Below, piece after piece: positions 6,874-16,275 of a DNA stretch of 64,000 nucleotides (position 1 is its first letter; the number at the start of each line of letters is the position of its first letter). The notes below the pieces were generated by a model. It ran no database searches, was not told the DNA's origin, and saw nothing but the letters and a program-made list of their open reading frames with translations. Both the position numbers and the translations under genes were made by a program. The stretch spans positions 186,001-250,000 of the forward strand of contig JAGNLJ010000001.1 of assembly GCA_017999645.1 (NCBI GenBank), written 5' to 3'. The DNA is from Alphaproteobacteria bacterium (GTDB taxonomy: Bacteria; Pseudomonadota; Alphaproteobacteria; Micavibrionales; Micavibrionaceae).

Positions 6874-8142
6874 CTATATAGTTTTCGTTTTTATGTGTTT
6901 TTTATCTTTAAACTGGATGTCCAGTTCCTGGCCCGATTTTATCTGGGTAGCATCAGTAATTACATGACCGTCGGCACCTCGTACCACGGCAAAACCCCGC
7001 TGGAGAACGTTTTCAAAGGAATAGGCCTCGAGCATTTTACCGGCGTAATCGACGCGTTTTTCCCAGTCGCGCGTGATTTTGGGGGCAAGGGCGGATAAAT
7101 GTTCGCTCCAGCGGTCGAAAATTTTCTGCGTGTGGTCGAGGAAGGTGAAAAGGCGCGGCAATTTATCGGCGGCGTGATCGAGGCGCTGGGTTTTGACCTC
7201 GAGAAGGCGGGTTGGGTCGCCCAGGCCGCGTGATTTCGCCTCAAGCTTATGCTGCAGTTCGGAAGCAAGGCGCGTGAGGCCGGAATAAAGACGCTGGCCG
7301 TCATCCATGATCTGTGCCTGTAATTGCGCGCGCACGGGAACGGCCATTTCCGCCGCGCCGGTCGGTGTTGGCGCACGTAAGTCGGCGGCGTAATCAATCA
7401 ATGTCGTGTCGGTTTCATGGCCGACAGCGGAGATCAGCGGGATTTTGGAATTTGCTGCAGCCCTGACGACAACCTCCTCATTGAAGGCCATCAGGTCTTC
7501 GAGCGAGCCGCCGCCGCGTGCGACGATGAGCAAATCAGGGTGCGGTGAGAAATTCTGAAAGCCGTCGATGGCGGCCGCGATTTGTTCCGCTGCGCCCGGA
7601 CCCTGAACGAGAACAGGCCAGACAAGGACGTGGCGGGGAAAGCGGTCTTCCAATCTGTGCAAGATGTCGCGGATTACGGCGCCGGTGGGTGATGTAACGA
7701 CGCCGATGATTTCAGGGAGGAAAGGAAGCGGTTTTTTGCGTGCCGGGTCGAACAGGCCTTCGGCGGCCAGTTTTTTACGGCGCTGTTCCAGCATTTTCAG
7801 AAGCGCGCCTTCGCCCGCCAGTTCCATGGATTCGATAATGAGCTGGTAGTTCGAGCGGGCGGGGTAAGTCGAGATGCGGCCCGTGCATATGACTTCGAGG
7901 CCTTCCTCGGGTTTTACAGATAATTTGGAAACTGTGCCCTTCCAGCAAACGGCATTGATGACGGCGTCGGCGTCTTTCAGGTCGGTATAAAGGTGGCCGG
8001 ATGTATGGATTTTAATGCGGGACAACTCGCCGCGCACACGGATGCGGGCATATTGTTCCTCGAGCGTTCTTTTCAGCGAGAAAGCGAGTTCGGAAACAGA
8101 AAACTCGGGGACATTCGATTTGATTGCTTCGGCTTCGGGCAT
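6874..8142 (-). CDS. xseA: Exodeoxyribonuclease VII large subunit
   Basis: A 422-residue XseA, the catalytic subunit of exonuclease VII, which degrades single-stranded DNA in both directions. It has an N-terminal OB-fold (about 10-105, FSVSELAFSLKRTLEE ... RVRGELSR ... GHLYTDLKD ... CWKG), then the nuclease core with IGVVTSPTGAVIRDI, a P-rich RFPRHVLVWPVLVQG strand, the ARGGGSLEDLMAFN loop, SAVGHETDTTLID and LRAPTPTGAAEMA. The C-terminal coiled coil and GFAVVRGADG end are present. Length and motifs match the family. It is divergent from putA, with 45 bases between. The small subunit xseB is not in this window. Confidence 0.97.
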   Translation of the reverse strand: MPEAEAIKSNVPEFSVSELAFSLKRTLEEQYARIRVRGELSRIKIHTSGHLYTDLKDADAVINAVCWKGTVSKLSVKPEEGLEVICTGRISTYPARSNYQLIIESMELAGEGALLKMLEQRRKKLAAEGLFDPARKKPLPFLPEIIGVVTSPTGAVIRDILHRLEDRFPRHVLVWPVLVQGPGAAEQIAAAIDGFQNFSPHPDLLIVARGGGSLEDLMAFNEEVVVRAAANSKIPLISAVGHETDTTLIDYAADLRAPTPTGAAEMAVPVRAQLQAQIMDDGQRLYSGLTRLASELQHKLEAKSRGLGDPTRLLEVKTQRLDHAADKLPRLFTFLDHTQKIFDRWSEHLSALAPKITRDWEKRVDYAGKMLEAYSFENVLQRGFAVVRGADGHVITDATQIKSGQELDIQFKDKKHIKTKTI

Positions 8143-8187
8143 AGTTTGATGATATGATTCCAGTCTGGCTCTGACAACAGGGATAAT

Positions 8188-11100
8188 ATGTCTTCTAACC
8201 TCGCGGCCTATTTATATGCCGATGAAACGAAAACAGCCGATGCGCTGCTGAGGGAGTTGCCCTGGCCGCGCCAGCGCACGCACAGAATCGAAGACCGCGC
8301 CGCCACGCTGGTGCAGCTGATGCGGAATGAAAAAGTGCCCGCCGGGCAGCTTGAAACCTTCCTGCAGGAATATTCGCTCTCGACCGATGAGGGTCTTGCG
8401 CTGATGACGCTGGCCGAGGCGTTGCTGCGCATTCCTGATAAGGCGACGGCGCGGGCGTTGATCCGCGACAAGATCAGCAGCACGGGATGGTCCGGCAGCG
8501 GGGGATCGGGTGACTGGGTCGTGCGCGCGGCGGGGTTGGGTTTGCTGGTGAGCAGCCGCACGATGGACAGTGCGCTGTCCCTGATCAGCGAGCCGGTCGT
8601 TCACACCGCCATGGCCAAGGCGATGCGCATTATGAGCAAGCAGTTCGTGCTCGGCACCGATATCGAGGACGCAGTGCAGCACGCGATTCCATACAATCAA
8701 AAAGGCTACCGCATGTCGTATGACATGCTGGGCGAGGGTGCGCGCACGGCGCTGGATGCGGACCGCTATTTCAGCGCCTATGCCGAGGCTATTCGTTATA
8801 TCGGCGAGCGCAAAAAACCGTCCGGCGAAAAAATGCCGGGCATATCGGTGAAGTTATCGGCGCTGCATCCGCGTTATTCATTTGCACAAAAAGAGCGCTG
8901 TGTGCCTGCGTTGATCGAGCGGCTGGTGGAATTGTGCAGGCTGGCGGCGGCGCGTGATGTGCCGCTGACGGTGGATGCGGAAGAAGTCGACCGGCTGGAA
9001 ATTTCGCTGGAGATCATACGTGGCGTGCTGCGCGACCAGGGATTCAACGGCTGGGAAGGTTTCGGCCTTGCCGTGCAGGCTTATCAGAAGCGGGCGTCGC
9101 CACTGGTGGATGAAATCATCGCGATGGCCAAGACTCACCGCCGCCAGTTGCAGGTGCGGCTGGTGAAGGGCGCATATTGGGATACCGAGATCAAGCGCGC
9201 GCAAGTGGCGGGATTGCGGGATTATCCGGTTTTTACCGCCAAGGCGAATACGGATCTTTCGTATCTCACCTGCGCGCAGAAAATGGTGAACGCCAAGGAT
9301 CATATTTTCCCGATGTTCGGCACGCATAACGCGGCGACCGCGGCGGCAGTGATGGAGATCGCGGAGGATGCGAACGCGCCCTTTGAGTTCCAGCGCCTAT
9401 ATGGCATGGGTGAATCGCTTTATAACATTTTGCTGCGCGACAAAGCGGCGGAGGTCAGTGTTTACGCGCCGGTGGGATCGCAGGAAGATTTGCTGGCGTA
9501 TCTTGTGCGCAGGTTGCTGGAGAACGGGGCGAATACGTCTTTCGTGAACCAGCTGGTGAGCGCGGATGAACCGGTGGACAGCATTGTGGACGACCCGGTG
9601 GAAAAAGTGCGGCGCCGCGCGGACAAGCGCCATGCGCATATTCCGCTGCCGCGTGACCTTTATATGGATGAAAAGCCGCAGGGCCGCGTCAATTCGGAAG
9701 GGCTGGATCTCAATGACGCGGCAACGCTCGCGGATCTGCAGCGCGAATTTAAAGGTTTTGTGAAGCCGTATGAAGCGTTTCCGCTGATTGGCGGGCAAGG
9801 ATACCGCGAGCGCACGCAGCAGGAAATCAAAAATCCCGCGCAGCTTTCCGATGTTGTCGGGCAGGCGTGGATGAGCAATGTATCGCTCGTGGAAAAAGCG
9901 ATGCGCGTTGCGGGTGAAGCGTTCAGGAACTGGTCGATGACACCCGCGAGTGAGCGTGCGAAATGCCTGGAGCGTTATGCGCATCTGCTGGAATCGCACC
10001 GCGAGGAATTAATGAATCTTTGCGTGCGCGAGGCGGGCAAGACCCTGCCTGACGCGCTGGCCGAAGTGCGGGAGGCCGTGGATTTTTCGCGTTATTACGC
10101 GAACAGGGGCCGTGCGGATTTCGCCGATGTATCCATGCCGGGGCCGACAGGGGAAAGCAATGTGCTGCGGCTTGAGGGGCGCGGGGTTTTTGTCTGTATC
10201 AGTCCATGGAATTTTCCGCTGGCGATTTTCTCGGGTCAGATCATGGCGGCGCTGATGGCCGGAAATACGGTGATCGCGAAACCGGCGGAACAAACGCCCT
10301 TGATCGCGATGTATGCCGTGCGGCTGATGCACAAGGCGGGAATTCCGACGAATGTGATCAATTTTGTTCCCGGCGGCGGCGAGGTGGGTGCGGCACTGGT
10401 GGAGCATAAAGATGTTGCGGGCGTCGCGTTCACGGGTTCGACCGATGTCGCGTGGAAAATCAATCAGACGCTGGCGGCGAAGCGCGGGCCGATCGTGCCG
10501 TTTATCGCCGAAACCGGCGGCATGAACGCGATGATCGTGGATTCGTCGGCGCTGCCGGAACAGGTGATTGACGATGTGCTGCTCTCGGCGTTCGGCACGG
10601 CGGGGCAGCGCTGCTCGGCGCTTCGTATTTTATGTCTGCAGAACGAATGCACGGATAAAATCATCAATATGCTTGAAGGCGCGATCAGGGAAATGAAGAT
10701 CGGCGATCCGGCGCAGATTTCGTCGGACCTCGGGCCAGTTATCGACGAGGAAGCGCATGGAAAGCTCGTGCTGCACCGGGAGCACTTAAGAGGTTTCGGG
10801 AGGCTCATTCATGAAACGCCGATGGACTCCCGCCTTAAAAACCAGGGATATTATTTCGCGCCATGCGCGTTCGAGCTGCAAAATCTGCACGGGTTGAGCG
10901 AGGAAGTTTTTGGTCCGGTGCTGCATGTCGTGCGGTATGAGCGCAGCAAGATCGATGATCTGATCGACGATCTGAACGACAAGGGTTTTGGTCTCACTCT
11001 TGGTGTCCACAGCCGGATCGATACGTTTCAGGATTATGTCGCGAGCCGGGTCCAGGCGGGGAACGCCTACATCAACCGCGGCATCACCGGCGCGGTGGTC

Positions 11101-11253
11101 GGTACCCAGCCTTTCGGCGGGCAGGGCCTGTCGGGAACGGGGCCGAAGGCAGGCGGGCCGCATTATCTTGCCCGTTTTGCTCAGGAAAAGGTCATTACCG
11201 TCAATACGACAGCAGCAGGCGGGAACGCCAGTCTTGTATCTCTTGAAGAATAG
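8188..11253 (+). CDS. putA: Bifunctional proline dehydrogenase / P5C dehydrogenase
   Basis: A 1021-residue PutA that oxidises proline to glutamate by two active sites with channelled P5C. The FAD-dependent proline dehydrogenase barrel covers about residues 60-440 (GISVKLSALHPRY, DAEEVDRLE, VRLVKGAYWD, FGTHN, FQRLYGMGE). The NAD-dependent aldehyde dehydrogenase covers about 520-990: SPWNFPLAIF, the NAD-binding FTGST, the general base in FIAETGG, and the nucleophile Cys in GQRCSALR. There is no N-terminal ribbon-helix-helix, so this is a short PutA without DNA-binding repressor function. AGGGA lies before the ATG. The product glutamate can feed the NAD-glutamate dehydrogenase encoded at 41-46 kb. 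Confidence 0.98.
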   Translation: MSSNLAAYLYADETKTADALLRELPWPRQRTHRIEDRAATLVQLMRNEKVPAGQLETFLQEYSLSTDEGLALMTLAEALLRIPDKATARALIRDKISSTGWSGSGGSGDWVVRAAGLGLLVSSRTMDSALSLISEPVVHTAMAKAMRIMSKQFVLGTDIEDAVQHAIPYNQKGYRMSYDMLGEGARTALDADRYFSAYAEAIRYIGERKKPSGEKMPGISVKLSALHPRYSFAQKERCVPALIERLVELCRLAAARDVPLTVDAEEVDRLEISLEIIRGVLRDQGFNGWEGFGLAVQAYQKRASPLVDEIIAMAKTHRRQLQVRLVKGAYWDTEIKRAQVAGLRDYPVFTAKANTDLSYLTCAQKMVNAKDHIFPMFGTHNAATAAAVMEIAEDANAPFEFQRLYGMGESLYNILLRDKAAEVSVYAPVGSQEDLLAYLVRRLLENGANTSFVNQLVSADEPVDSIVDDPVEKVRRRADKRHAHIPLPRDLYMDEKPQGRVNSEGLDLNDAATLADLQREFKGFVKPYEAFPLIGGQGYRERTQQEIKNPAQLSDVVGQAWMSNVSLVEKAMRVAGEAFRNWSMTPASERAKCLERYAHLLESHREELMNLCVREAGKTLPDALAEVREAVDFSRYYANRGRADFADVSMPGPTGESNVLRLEGRGVFVCISPWNFPLAIFSGQIMAALMAGNTVIAKPAEQTPLIAMYAVRLMHKAGIPTNVINFVPGGGEVGAALVEHKDVAGVAFTGSTDVAWKINQTLAAKRGPIVPFIAETGGMNAMIVDSSALPEQVIDDVLLSAFGTAGQRCSALRILCLQNECTDKIINMLEGAIREMKIGDPAQISSDLGPVIDEEAHGKLVLHREHLRGFGRLIHETPMDSRLKNQGYYFAPCAFELQNLHGLSEEVFGPVLHVVRYERSKIDDLIDDLNDKGFGLTLGVHSRIDTFQDYVASRVQAGNAYINRGITGAVVGTQPFGGQGLSGTGPKAGGPHYLARFAQEKVITVNTTAAGGNASLVSLEE

Positions 11254-11268
11254 TTTAAAAATCAGGTC

Positions 11269-12549
11269 ATGAAAGTTCTTATTGTCGGCTCCGGCGGCCG
11301 CGAACACGCGCTGGCATGGGCGATTTCGCAATCAAAATATTGCGACGAGCTTTATTGCGCGCCGGGGAATGCCGGGATTGAGTCGCTGGCTGAATGCGTG
11401 CATATCAATGCCGAGGATATCAACGGCATCGTCAATTTCATAAAGGAAAACAAAATCAATTTCGTCGTCGTCGGGCCGGAAGGCCCGCTGGTGGCGGGAC
11501 TGGCCGATGCGATACGCCTCCTCAAGGTTCCGGTGTTCGGTTGCAGCAAAGCTGCAGCCAGATTAGAGGGCTCAAAGGCCTTCATGAAAGATTTGTGCGC
11601 GAAGTACAACATTCCGACGGCGGCGTACGGACGTTTCACTGACTTCGACAAGGCGCGCGATTTCATTAAAAAGAACGGCGTGCCAATTGTGGTTAAAACC
11701 GACGGGTTAGCTGCGGGCAAAGGCGTCATCATCGCGACGACCGAGAAGGAAGCGCTGGAGGCGGCGAAGGATATGTTATCCGGCAAATCGTTCGGCACGG
11801 CGGGCCGCGAGATTGTCGTTGAGCAATTTTTAGATGGCGAGGAGTTAAGTTATTTCGCGCTGGCGGACGGCAAGACGATGCTGCCGCTCAGTTCGGCACA
11901 GGATCATAAGCGCGCGTTCGACGATGATATGGGGCCGAACACGGGCGGCATGGGCGCTTATTCTCCTGCGCATTTGATGACGCCGGAACTGGAAGAAAAG
12001 ATTTTAACGCGCCTGATCAAGCCGACGATTGAAGCCATGGCGCGCGAGGGTTGCCCGTTTACGGGTGTGCTGTTCGCGGGGATTATGGTCGTGAAGGGCG
12101 AGCCGATTTTGCTGGAATATAACGTGCGCTTCGGCGACCCGGAATGCCAGACGCTGATGGCGCGTCTGAAGGGCGATGTGCTCGAGATGCTGCGCGCGGC
12201 GGCGGAAGGGCGCCTGCATCAGGTGAGCGACGATATCGCGTGGCTGGCGAAGCCTGCGCTCTGTGTCGTGATGGCGGCGAAGGGTTATCCGGGCGAATAT
12301 AAAAAGAACACCGTCATTCGCGGGCTGCAGCATGCGGGCCATGTGCCGGGCGTTTACGTGTTTCACGCAGGCACGGCACGCGGCGCGGGCGGAAAAGTCG
12401 TCAGTACGGGCGGGCGCGTGTTAGGCGTAACGGCTCTCGGGAATACAGTGGCCGAGGCGCAGGCGCAAGCTTACCGCGCGGTGGACAAGATCGACTGGCC
12501 GGATGGATTCTGCCGCAGGGATATCGGCTTCAGAGCGATTAAAGGCTAG
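11269..12549 (+). CDS. purD: Phosphoribosylamine-glycine ligase (GAR synthetase)
   Basis: A 426-residue PurD, which condenses phosphoribosylamine and glycine with ATP in step two of purine synthesis. The start MKVLIVGSGGREHALAW is the family signature; the ATP-grasp parts follow: KTDGLAAGKGVI, EIVVEQFLDGEE, PNTGGMGAYSP, and EYNVRFGDPECQ with the magnesium ligands. Length is as expected. It starts 15 bases after putA, possibly in one transcript, though the two functions are unrelated. The downstream gene converges with only 2 bases between stop codons. Confidence 0.98.
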   Translation: MKVLIVGSGGREHALAWAISQSKYCDELYCAPGNAGIESLAECVHINAEDINGIVNFIKENKINFVVVGPEGPLVAGLADAIRLLKVPVFGCSKAAARLEGSKAFMKDLCAKYNIPTAAYGRFTDFDKARDFIKKNGVPIVVKTDGLAAGKGVIIATTEKEALEAAKDMLSGKSFGTAGREIVVEQFLDGEELSYFALADGKTMLPLSSAQDHKRAFDDDMGPNTGGMGAYSPAHLMTPELEEKILTRLIKPTIEAMAREGCPFTGVLFAGIMVVKGEPILLEYNVRFGDPECQTLMARLKGDVLEMLRAAAEGRLHQVSDDIAWLAKPALCVVMAAKGYPGEYKKNTVIRGLQHAGHVPGVYVFHAGTARGAGGKVVSTGGRVLGVTALGNTVAEAQAQAYRAVDKIDWPDGFCRRDIGFRAIKG

Positions 12550-12551
12550 GG

Positions 12552-13271
12552 CTATTGAGGGCTGGGGCCTAAAGGTCCCCGTTCGGTGTCAGCCTCAGAT
12601 GGCTGTGTGATTGTTTTCTGCTCATCCGATGGAAGGGGCGCAGGTGCTGGCGAAGCGGGCGCTGGCAGTGGCGCGGGTTTAGTGCGCTGCTCGGTTGTTT
12701 CAGGTTTCACATGTTTGCGCGGCTCATGTTTGCTGCCGTCCGACATTAAAAACGCGACGCTCAGAACACCGCTCAGAACACCGATACCGGCCCAGGCACC
12801 AGCAATATTCCTTGCCGTGTCAGCGGCAATCTGATGTTCGCGCAAGCGAAGAAGGAAATATTCCAGGACTTCGCCTGCGCTTACCATCTTTTCGACTTTT
12901 TTTATCTGTTTGCTTTTGATCTGTAATCCATCACGGGATTTTATGTAGTAGTAACGGCTCTCGGCGGCGATGTTATATTTAACTTCCCTGAGATCTTCTC
13001 CTACCGTTTCGGGGATTGCAGTTATCACGAATCTTTGCCCGGATTTCTCCCTGGAGAAAATCGATGTATGTCCGTCATAGATGCGGAATGCCAGATGGGC
13101 TGATAGTCCTCCGCCCTCCTGGTGCTGCGTTATGCTGAGGAACCTGTTCCAGGGATTAAAGGCGCCCAGCCTGCCCAGATGACCGGCAGCCTGCAACTCC
13201 AGCTGCTTGCGCAGGTTCTCGTAAATCTTATCGATTACGCGGGTTTTTCTCGGATCGTATTCGTAAGGCAT
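12552..13271 (-). CDS. Unknown protein with one membrane helix and a proline-rich tail
   Basis: A 239-residue protein that I cannot assign. The first 150 residues look like a folded cytoplasmic domain rich in beta strands (SITQHQ, HLAFRIYDGHTSIF, FVITAIPETVG, YYYIKSRDGLQIKS) ending in a helix. A membrane helix follows at about 162-180 (GAWAGIGVLSGVLSVAFLM). The last 55 residues are a Pro/Ala/Lys-rich disordered tail, probably on the other side of the membrane. An AGAGGA RBS lies just upstream of the ATG. It is convergent with purD and stands alone. No homologue is recognised by eye. Confidence 0.65.
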   Translation of the reverse strand: MPYEYDPRKTRVIDKIYENLRKQLELQAAGHLGRLGAFNPWNRFLSITQHQEGGGLSAHLAFRIYDGHTSIFSREKSGQRFVITAIPETVGEDLREVKYNIAAESRYYYIKSRDGLQIKSKQIKKVEKMVSAGEVLEYFLLRLREHQIAADTARNIAGAWAGIGVLSGVLSVAFLMSDGSKHEPRKHVKPETTEQRTKPAPLPAPASPAPAPLPSDEQKTITQPSEADTERGPLGPSPQ

Positions 13272-13362
13272 TTAATCCTCTTGAGGCTAAAAGACCCAAA
13301 AGTTGTATGCTTTGTTATAAAAAATGTCAATTTATTTCGGAAAATACAATTAATGGAAAGTA

Positions 13363-13815
13363 TTAGCGCTTCGTTTTGAAATAATCTTTCAAAATCTGTC
13401 CGGCGGCGGGGGCGTCGAGGTGAAGGGCCTCAGGCCGGTGGTGGCAGGTGGGCTGCTCGTAGAATTTGCCGCCGTGCATAACACCGCCGCCCTTGGGATC
13501 TAATGCGCCGAAAACGACGCGGCGGATGCGGGCAAAGCTGATGGCTGCCGCGCACATGGCGCAGGGTTCGAGCGTGACGTAGAGATCATATTCGGGGATG
13601 CGCTGGGCGTTTTCCTCGTTGCAGATTTGCCGGATAACGAGGATTTCAGCGTGGGCGGTCGGGTCTTTCAGCTCTAACGTGCGGTTGCCGTTGGCGGCGG
13701 CGATTTCGCCGGTTGCGATATCTACCAGCACGGCACCGATGGGGACTTCGTCCCGCGCGGCGGCGCGTCTGGCTTCTTCCAATGCCAGTTCCATTGCTTT
13801 AGTGTCTGCATTCAT
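13363..13815 (-). CDS. tadA: tRNA-specific adenosine deaminase
   Basis: A 150-residue deaminase that makes inosine at the wobble position of tRNA-Arg(ACG). The zinc site is complete: TAHAEIL (His ligand and catalytic Glu) and EPCAMCAAA (two Cys ligands). VPIGAVLVD, YVTLEPC and GALDPKGGGVMH match TadA. The longer reading frame back to 13938 was rejected because its N-terminus is unlike the family and runs into the opposing gene. The chosen ATG shares the tetranucleotide CATG with the start codon of the divergent pseudouridine synthase. An ATG seven codons further in is an alternative. Confidence 0.95.
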   Translation of the reverse strand: MNADTKAMELALEEARRAAARDEVPIGAVLVDIATGEIAAANGNRTLELKDPTAHAEILVIRQICNEENAQRIPEYDLYVTLEPCAMCAAAISFARIRRVVFGALDPKGGGVMHGGKFYEQPTCHHRPEALHLDAPAAGQILKDYFKTKR

Positions 13816-14572
13816 GACGGTAGACTCTACACAAAACGGGCATAAAGGCGAGCGAATAGCAAAGGTGATGGCGCGGGCGGGATTGTGTTCGCGGCGCGAC
13901 GCCGAGCGCTGGATTCTTGAGGGGCGCGTGCGTATCAACGGCGAAGTGCTGAAAACGCCTGCGGTGACAGTGGGTGAGGGCGACGAGATTATCGTCGATG
14001 GTAAACCGCTCAGGGCTGCGGAAAAGACGCGGCTTTATATGTATCACAAGCCGGAAGGGCTGGTGACGAGTGCGAAGGACGAGCGTGACCGGCCGACGGT
14101 TTTTGGATCGCTCCCGCCGGAGCTGGGGCGTGTGGTGAGCGTGGGCCGTCTGGATTTAAGCACGGAAGGTTTATTGCTGCTGACGAATGACGGCGGGCTG
14201 GCGCGGCATCTGGAATTGCCTGCGACGGGATGGCGGCGGCGCTACAAGGCGCGGGTGCATGGACGCGTCGATGAAGGAAGATTACAGGCGCTGGAGAAGG
14301 GCATCACGATCGAAGGGTTTCATTATAAGTCGATTGAGGCGCGGCTGGAGAAACAGACCGGCGCGAATGCGTGGATTGATATCGTGCTGACGGAAGGAAA
14401 GAACCGCGAGGTGCGGAAGGTGATGGAGGCGCTGGGGCTGCGCGTGAACAGGTTGATCCGCACGGCGTACGGGCCGTTCAGTCTGGGCGATTTGCCGAAG
14501 GGCGCGGTGCTGGAGGTGAAGCCAAAAGTGCTGCAGGAGCAGCTCGCCGGATATTTCAAGAGCAAGGAATGA
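13814..14572 (+). CDS. RluB/RluF-type rRNA pseudouridine synthase
   Basis: A 252-residue pseudouridine synthase. An S4 RNA-binding domain is at about 10-70 (RIAKVMARAGLCSRRDAERWI, then RVRINGEV), followed by the catalytic domain with the signature VGRLDLSTEGLLLLTNDG containing the catalytic Asp, and the C-terminal EGKNREVRKVMEALG and RLIRTAYGPF. This pattern is the RsuA/RluB/RluE/RluF family; RluB-type modification of 23S rRNA is the usual annotation, but the exact site is not readable. A longer frame from 13598 lies antisense to tadA and was discarded. The stop overlaps the rsmD start by 4 bases. Confidence 0.93.
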   Translation: MTVDSTQNGHKGERIAKVMARAGLCSRRDAERWILEGRVRINGEVLKTPAVTVGEGDEIIVDGKPLRAAEKTRLYMYHKPEGLVTSAKDERDRPTVFGSLPPELGRVVSVGRLDLSTEGLLLLTNDGGLARHLELPATGWRRRYKARVHGRVDEGRLQALEKGITIEGFHYKSIEARLEKQTGANAWIDIVLTEGKNREVRKVMEALGLRVNRLIRTAYGPFSLGDLPKGAVLEVKPKVLQEQLAGYFKSKE

Positions 14573-15135
14573 GAATTGTTGGGGGAAAATACGGCAGCAG
14601 AATTCTGAAGGCGCCGAAAGATGATGCTATCAGGCCGACGAGTGACAAGCTGCGCGGCGCGATATTCAATATGTTGCGGAGCCGGGGCGTTCTGGATGAT
14701 GCGCTGGCGATGGATTGTTTCTGCGGCACGGGCGCGCTCGGGATCGAGGCGCTTAGCCAGGGCGCTGCACATTGTGTATTTGTTGATAACAGCCGCGCGT
14801 CGTTCGATTTAGCCAAAGAAAATGCTGAAGCTCTTAAAATCGGTAGCGAGGCGGAGTTTATTTTTCGCGATGCGACGAAGATGGGGCCGAGACCGCCTGG
14901 AATTCCGGCACGGACTCTCGTTTTTCTCGATCCCCCTTACCGGGAAAATTTGATACCTCAGGCGCTGGAGTCATTGCAGCAGGGCGGGTGGCTGGTGGCG
15001 GATGCGATGTGCGTCATCGAGGCTGAAAAAGATTTTGCTGCAGCCTTGCCGCCCGGAATTTCTGCAGTCGATGAAAGGCTTTATGGCGAGACGAAGTTGA
15101 TGCTCGCCATCGCGTCGTCAAGCGTTCCCGAATAA
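14569..15135 (+). CDS. rsmD: 16S rRNA (guanine966-N2)-methyltransferase
   Basis: A 188-residue RsmD. It begins MRIVGGKYGSRILKAP and has RPTSDKLRGAIFNML, the SAM-binding CFCGTGALGIEALSQGA, and the catalytic DPPY motif in LVFLDPPYREN. It methylates G966 of 16S rRNA. AAGGA lies before the ATG and the start overlaps the upstream pseudouridine synthase stop (ATGA), so two rRNA-modifying enzymes are coupled. The last 55 bases overlap the 3' end of convergent uppP. Confidence 0.96.
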   Translation: MRIVGGKYGSRILKAPKDDAIRPTSDKLRGAIFNMLRSRGVLDDALAMDCFCGTGALGIEALSQGAAHCVFVDNSRASFDLAKENAEALKIGSEAEFIFRDATKMGPRPPGIPARTLVFLDPPYRENLIPQALESLQQGGWLVADAMCVIEAEKDFAAALPPGISAVDERLYGETKLMLAIASSSVPE

Positions 15136-15944
15136 ATCAAGCCGAGCAAGAGCAGGCCGAGCGCGATGCGATAGATCGCGAAGGGCGTGAAGGTCCATGT
15201 GCGCAGCCATTTCATCAGGAACGCGATGGTCGTCAGCGAAGCGACAAAAGAAAAGCTCACGGCTACGGCGGCGTCCAGCGTCATGGCTATGCTGCCTTTA
15301 TTAAGAAGGTCGAGTGCACCGATAGCGCCTGCCGCCGAAGTGGCGATGATGGAGAGCAGGAAGGAAAAATGCGCGGCTTCGGGGCGGTTGAGGCCGAGCG
15401 CGCGACCGGCGGTCATGGTGATGCCGGAGCGTGAGGTGCCGGGAATAAGCGCGAGCGCCTGCGCGCAGCCGATGAGAACGGCGTCTTTGAGACTCATGTC
15501 CTGAATTGTTTTGCGCACCGGCGCGCGGGAATCGACGACCCAAAGTAAAATCCCGTAGAGCAACGTGCACCAGGCGACGATTTCAACCGAGCGCAGGAAA
15601 TCGGGCTGGGTTTTATGCAGCAAAAATCCGGCGGTGAGAGCGGGGATGGAGGCGACGATCAGGTAAAGATCGAAGCGCGCACCGGAATCGGAAATATTTC
15701 CAGTGAGAAGTTTCGGTACGCCCGCCAGCATTTTCAAAACGTCTTTCCTGAAATATAAAAGCACCGCGAGGAGCGAGCCGACATGCACGGCAAGGTCCAG
15801 GATTAAATCTTCTTCCCAGGCGCCGTCGACCTTGCCGCCTTCGAGCACGGCATGGGTGAGCAGCAAATGGCCGCTGGAGCTGATGGGCAGGAATTCGGTG
15901 ATACCCTGGACGAGCGCGAGTATGGCGATATGAAGAAGCGGCAT
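15081..15944 (-). CDS. uppP: Undecaprenyl-diphosphatase
   Basis: A 287-residue BacA/UppP integral membrane enzyme that dephosphorylates undecaprenyl diphosphate to recycle the lipid carrier for peptidoglycan. The first motif is ALVQGITEFLPISSSGHLLL with the catalytic Glu, and the second is LIPGTSRSGITMTAGRALGL. About eight hydrophobic helices are visible. The ATG at 15944 gives the standard N-terminus. Convergent with rsmD with a 55-base overlap at the 3' ends. Confidence 0.97.
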   Translation of the reverse strand: MPLLHIAILALVQGITEFLPISSSGHLLLTHAVLEGGKVDGAWEEDLILDLAVHVGSLLAVLLYFRKDVLKMLAGVPKLLTGNISDSGARFDLYLIVASIPALTAGFLLHKTQPDFLRSVEIVAWCTLLYGILLWVVDSRAPVRKTIQDMSLKDAVLIGCAQALALIPGTSRSGITMTAGRALGLNRPEAAHFSFLLSIIATSAAGAIGALDLLNKGSIAMTLDAAVAVSFSFVASLTTIAFLMKWLRTWTFTPFAIYRIALGLLLLGLIYSGTLDDAMASINFVSP

Positions 15945-15993
15945 GGAGTTTAAGCGACCTTGATTTTTTTACAGCATAGAGGAAAATAAATGC

Positions 15994-16203
15994 ATGATCT
16001 ATGTCATGGGTGCAATCGGTTTTGTGCTGGGCTTCATCTTCGGGCAGATGTTGCTCTCTTTCCTGCTGCGTCACCGTAAGCGTTATGAATTGCTGGAGGA
16101 TAAAAGCCTGTGGTGGCAATATGGAATTATAAACTGGGCCTGCGCCGCCATGGGCGCATACGGGATGATTGAAATGTACCGGCTTTATTACGGTCCCTAT
16201 TGA
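15994..16203 (+). CDS. Small two-helix membrane protein
   Basis: A 69-residue protein with two predicted membrane helices (about 2-22 and 44-62) separated by a basic loop RHRKRYELLEDKS, ending in a Tyr-rich tail. GAGGA lies upstream at normal distance. Unknown function; neighbours (uppP divergent, yceI downstream by 72 bases) give no firm clue. Confidence 0.6.
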   Translation: MIYVMGAIGFVLGFIFGQMLLSFLLRHRKRYELLEDKSLWWQYGIINWACAAMGAYGMIEMYRLYYGPY

Positions 16204-16275
16204 TCCCCATTGATCTTGAGGGTGAATGTCCTAATATCTCTTCTTAAGGTTTTACCCCCATGAAGGAGACAGATC

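Noticed and set aside
13598..13813. N-terminal extension of the pseudouridine synthase
   Set aside because: The extra 72 codons are antisense to tadA and lack similarity to the S4-domain family start.
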